Shown here: in pieces, positions 62,461 through 64,000 of the stretch
Layout: the number at the start of each line of letters is the position of its first letter
Position numbering within the stretch: position 1 is the first letter of the stretch
Assembly: GCF_013425525.1 (NCBI RefSeq)
Contig: NZ_JACCKA010000051.1
Location: 1 to 64,000, forward strand
Origin: Luteimonas salinisoli
GTDB lineage: Bacteria > Pseudomonadota > Gammaproteobacteria > Xanthomonadales > Xanthomonadaceae
Direction: 5' to 3'
Length of the DNA: 64,000 bases
Position numbers and translations under genes: made by a program
Notes under the pieces: generated by a model
Databases searched by the model: none
Told to the model about the DNA's origin: nothing
Seen by the model: the letters and a program-made list of their open reading frames with translations, nothing else

Positions 62461-62526
62461 GCTTAATCATCACATGTGATCGGTGTCAATAGATCACATG
62501 TGATTTTTTCAAGAGTCACATGTAAC
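62461..62526 (-). promoter_or_regulatory. promoter and three palindromic operators of the DUF2170-pspA operon
   Basis: ATCACATGTGAT occurs at 62469-62480 and 62493-62504, 24 bp apart, and a close relative GTCACATGTAAC at 62515-62526, 22 bp further. On the reverse strand TTGACA (62489-62484) is a perfect -35 box; 17 bp later TTAAGC (62466-62461) is a weak -10. The first operator lies in the spacer, so a bound repressor would block polymerase. A fourth, half-matching site (CATGTGAT, 62831-62838) lies upstream of the TerB-like gene. Confidence 0.72.
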
Positions 62527-62537
62527 GGGTCGAATGG

Positions 62538-62780
62538 CTATTCGATGCCGTGCTGGCGGCGGGCCTGGGCGATGCGCTCCGCCACGTCCGGCGTCACCCC
62601 GGCCTGCTCGGCGCGCCGGAAGACGTTGTCGAGCACGCGCTTCTCGTCCTCGTCGACGCGGGCGTCGCGCAGCGCCAGATCGAGCAGCCGCTGGAGTTCG
62701 GTCGCGTCCATGCGGCCGTCGTCGGTGAACACCGGGATGGCGCCGAGGGCGATGTCGAGGTGGCTGTGTCCGGTGTTCAT
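62538..62780 (-). CDS. small acidic TerB-like helical protein
   Basis: 80 residues: a short N terminus, then PVFTDDGRMDATELQRLLDLALRDARVDEDEKRVLDNVFRRAEQ. The acidic helix-rich pattern with a repeated D-x-x-x-E spacing resembles one half of TerB/tellurite-resistance-type domains; an EF-hand reading was considered but the loop is incomplete. It is upstream of the DUF2170 gene on the same strand, with the operators between. It may be a single-gene unit of the same regulon. Confidence 0.65.
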   Translation of the reverse strand: MNTGHSHLDIALGAIPVFTDDGRMDATELQRLLDLALRDARVDEDEKRVLDNVFRRAEQAGVTPDVAERIAQARRQHGIE

Positions 62781-62972
62781 GATGATTCCCTTCGTGTCTG
62801 GCCGTGCCGGCCGGTAGGCCATGTTAAACCCATGTGATGGCCACGGTCGTCGTCGGCGGCCTGCGATGGTGCCGCCGGGTTCGCGGCGGCGGTCTGCCGT
62901 GCCCCCGGCGTTTCACCGCACCTTGTGGCGAGCTGCGCTATCACCACCATAACGAACCGGCGCGGAGAGGCC

Positions 62973-64000
62973 ATGCATGAGCCGACGGATCTGAAGTTCG
63001 AGCCCTATCGGGGGCCGGCCGGGGGCTGGGGCTCGGTGCATTCGCTGCTGCGCTTCGGCACCGGCAGCCAGGTGCCGACGGTGGAGGCGATGCGGCAGCT
63101 GGCCCGCCAGAACAAGGCCGACGGCTTCATGTGCGTCAGTTGCGCCTGGGCGAAGCCTAAGGATCCGCATGCCTTCGAGTTCTGCGAAAACGGCGCCAAG
63201 GCCACGTTCTGGGAGCTGGACCAGGGACGGGTCGGCGCCGATTTCTTCGCCCGCCATCCGGTGTCCGAACTGCTGCAGTGGCCGGACTTCGACCTCGAGC
63301 GCAAGGGGCGGCTGACCGAACCGCTGCGCTACGACCGCGACAGCGACCGCTACGTGCCGATCGCCTGGGAGGAGGCCTTCGCCACCATCGGCCGCGAACT
63401 GCGCGCGCTGGACCCGGCCGGCGTGGTGTTCTATGCCTCCGGGCGCGCGTCCCTGGAGACGTCGTACATGTACGCGCTGCTGGCGCGCCTGTACGGCAAC
63501 AACAATCTGCCCGACAGCTCCAACATGTGCCACGAAAGCACGTCGGTGGGGCTGCCGCGCAGCATCGGGGTGCCGGTGGGTACGGTGCTGCTGGAGGACT
63601 TCGAGGCGACCGACTGCATCCTCTCTTTCGGCCAGAACGTCGGCACCAACGCGCCGCGGATGCTGCACCAGCTACAGGAGGCGAGCCGGCGCGGCGTGCC
63701 GATCCTGACCTTCAACCCGCTGCGCGAGCGCGGCTGGGAGCGCTTCATCAATCCGCAGGAGCCGGTGCCGATGGCGACCGGCACCTCGACCCGGATCAGT
63801 TCCGGCTACCACCAGGTGCGGGCAGGGGGCGACCTGGCGCTGGTCCAGGGGCTGTGCAAGGCGCTGCTGGAGGCAGACGACGCGGCCCAGCGCGATGGCG
63901 CGGCACGCGTGCTCGACGTCGACTTCATCGCCGTCCATACCCGCGGGTTCGAGGATTTCGCAGCGTCGCTTCGCGCCACCGGCTGGGACGAGATCGAGCG
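62973..64000 (+). CDS. YdeP-like FdhF family molybdopterin oxidoreductase, partial
   Basis: Open at the window edge; 342 residues are visible. The start ATG 62973 has GGAGAGG 3 bp upstream. Features: FEPYRGPAGGWGSVHSLL, FMCVSCAWAKPKDP and FEFCENGAKATFWE as in YdeP-type enzymes, then the molybdopterin domain with FYASGRASLETSYMYALLARLYG, NNLPDSSNMCHESTSVG and FGQNVGTNAPRML. YdeP is linked to acid resistance in E. coli; its substrate is not known. It is divergent from the TerB-like gene. Confidence 0.88.
   Translation, partial: MHEPTDLKFEPYRGPAGGWGSVHSLLRFGTGSQVPTVEAMRQLARQNKADGFMCVSCAWAKPKDPHAFEFCENGAKATFWELDQGRVGADFFARHPVSELLQWPDFDLERKGRLTEPLRYDRDSDRYVPIAWEEAFATIGRELRALDPAGVVFYASGRASLETSYMYALLARLYGNNNLPDSSNMCHESTSVGLPRSIGVPVGTVLLEDFEATDCILSFGQNVGTNAPRMLHQLQEASRRGVPILTFNPLRERGWERFINPQEPVPMATGTSTRISSGYHQVRAGGDLALVQGLCKALLEADDAAQRDGAARVLDVDFIAVHTRGFEDFAASLRATGWDEIE

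Noticed and set aside
62700-62770. EF-hand in the TerB-like protein
   Set aside because: The DDGRMDATE loop lacks the acidic residue at the first position of the 12-residue loop.

Overview
The window is a very GC-rich bacterial chromosome segment with dense operons, start/stop overlaps of the ATGA and GTGA type, and a gene set typical of the gammaproteobacterial family Xanthomonadaceae/Lysobacteraceae (Luteimonas, Lysobacter or Xanthomonas relatives). Pointers to this family are the petABC-sspA-sspB order, the fimT-pilV-pilW-pilX-pilY1-pilE cluster, an Oar-like TonB-dependent receptor, and many short palindromic intergenic repeats. The genus assignment is inference. No phage, insertion sequence, plasmid or CRISPR array was seen.

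Layout. 1-392: hairpin-rich duplicated repeat. 393-5073: DUF4105 membrane protein, corC, a lone forward secreted protein, ybeY and ybeZ. 5229-14783: one reverse-strand nitrate assimilation operon, nirB-nirD-nasA-ybiB-narK-cysG, preceded by a sigma-54 promoter and an NtrC-type enhancer. 15132-18908: TetR regulator with a lipoprotein/ATPase/permease exporter. 18960-22169: methyltransferase and FAD oxidase, divergent from an XRE regulator. 22170-22795: repeat array touching miaB. 24353-29457: lytic transglycosylase, cytochrome bc1 complex, sspAB. 29629-36628: DUF3301, FHA protein, nadC, Trm112-like, purE-purK, a superoxide dismutase homologue, grxD, SDR homologue, MarC. 36897-41691: Oar-like receptor behind a Pho box, then ppnN. 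41877-48927: minor pilin/PilY1 operon. 48980-52716: tRNA-Asn, a second FimT-like pseudopilin, uvrB, tRNA-Val. 52808-62780: a reverse-strand envelope-stress-like cluster. 62973-64000: start of a YdeP-like molybdoenzyme, cut by the window edge.

How the genes work together. NarK imports nitrate, NasA reduces it to nitrite and NirBD reduces nitrite to ammonium; CysG makes the siroheme needed by NirB. The pil genes encode the minor pilins and tip adhesin that prime type IV pili. PetABC passes electrons from quinol to cytochrome c. PurE and PurK convert AIR to CAIR in purine synthesis.

The most unusual region is the right end. A TerB-like small protein, a DUF2170 protein with a predicted DNA-binding N terminus, PspA, a YqiJ-like membrane protein, a YqiK-like flotillin and a 1771-residue AAA+ ATPase lie in a row. 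Three near-identical 12-bp palindromes sit over the predicted promoter. Other points of note are metal-ligand substitutions in the superoxide dismutase homologue, missing catalytic residues in the SDR, a repeat inserted in frame in purK, and intergenic repeats that supply the stop codons of miaB and the dismutase gene.
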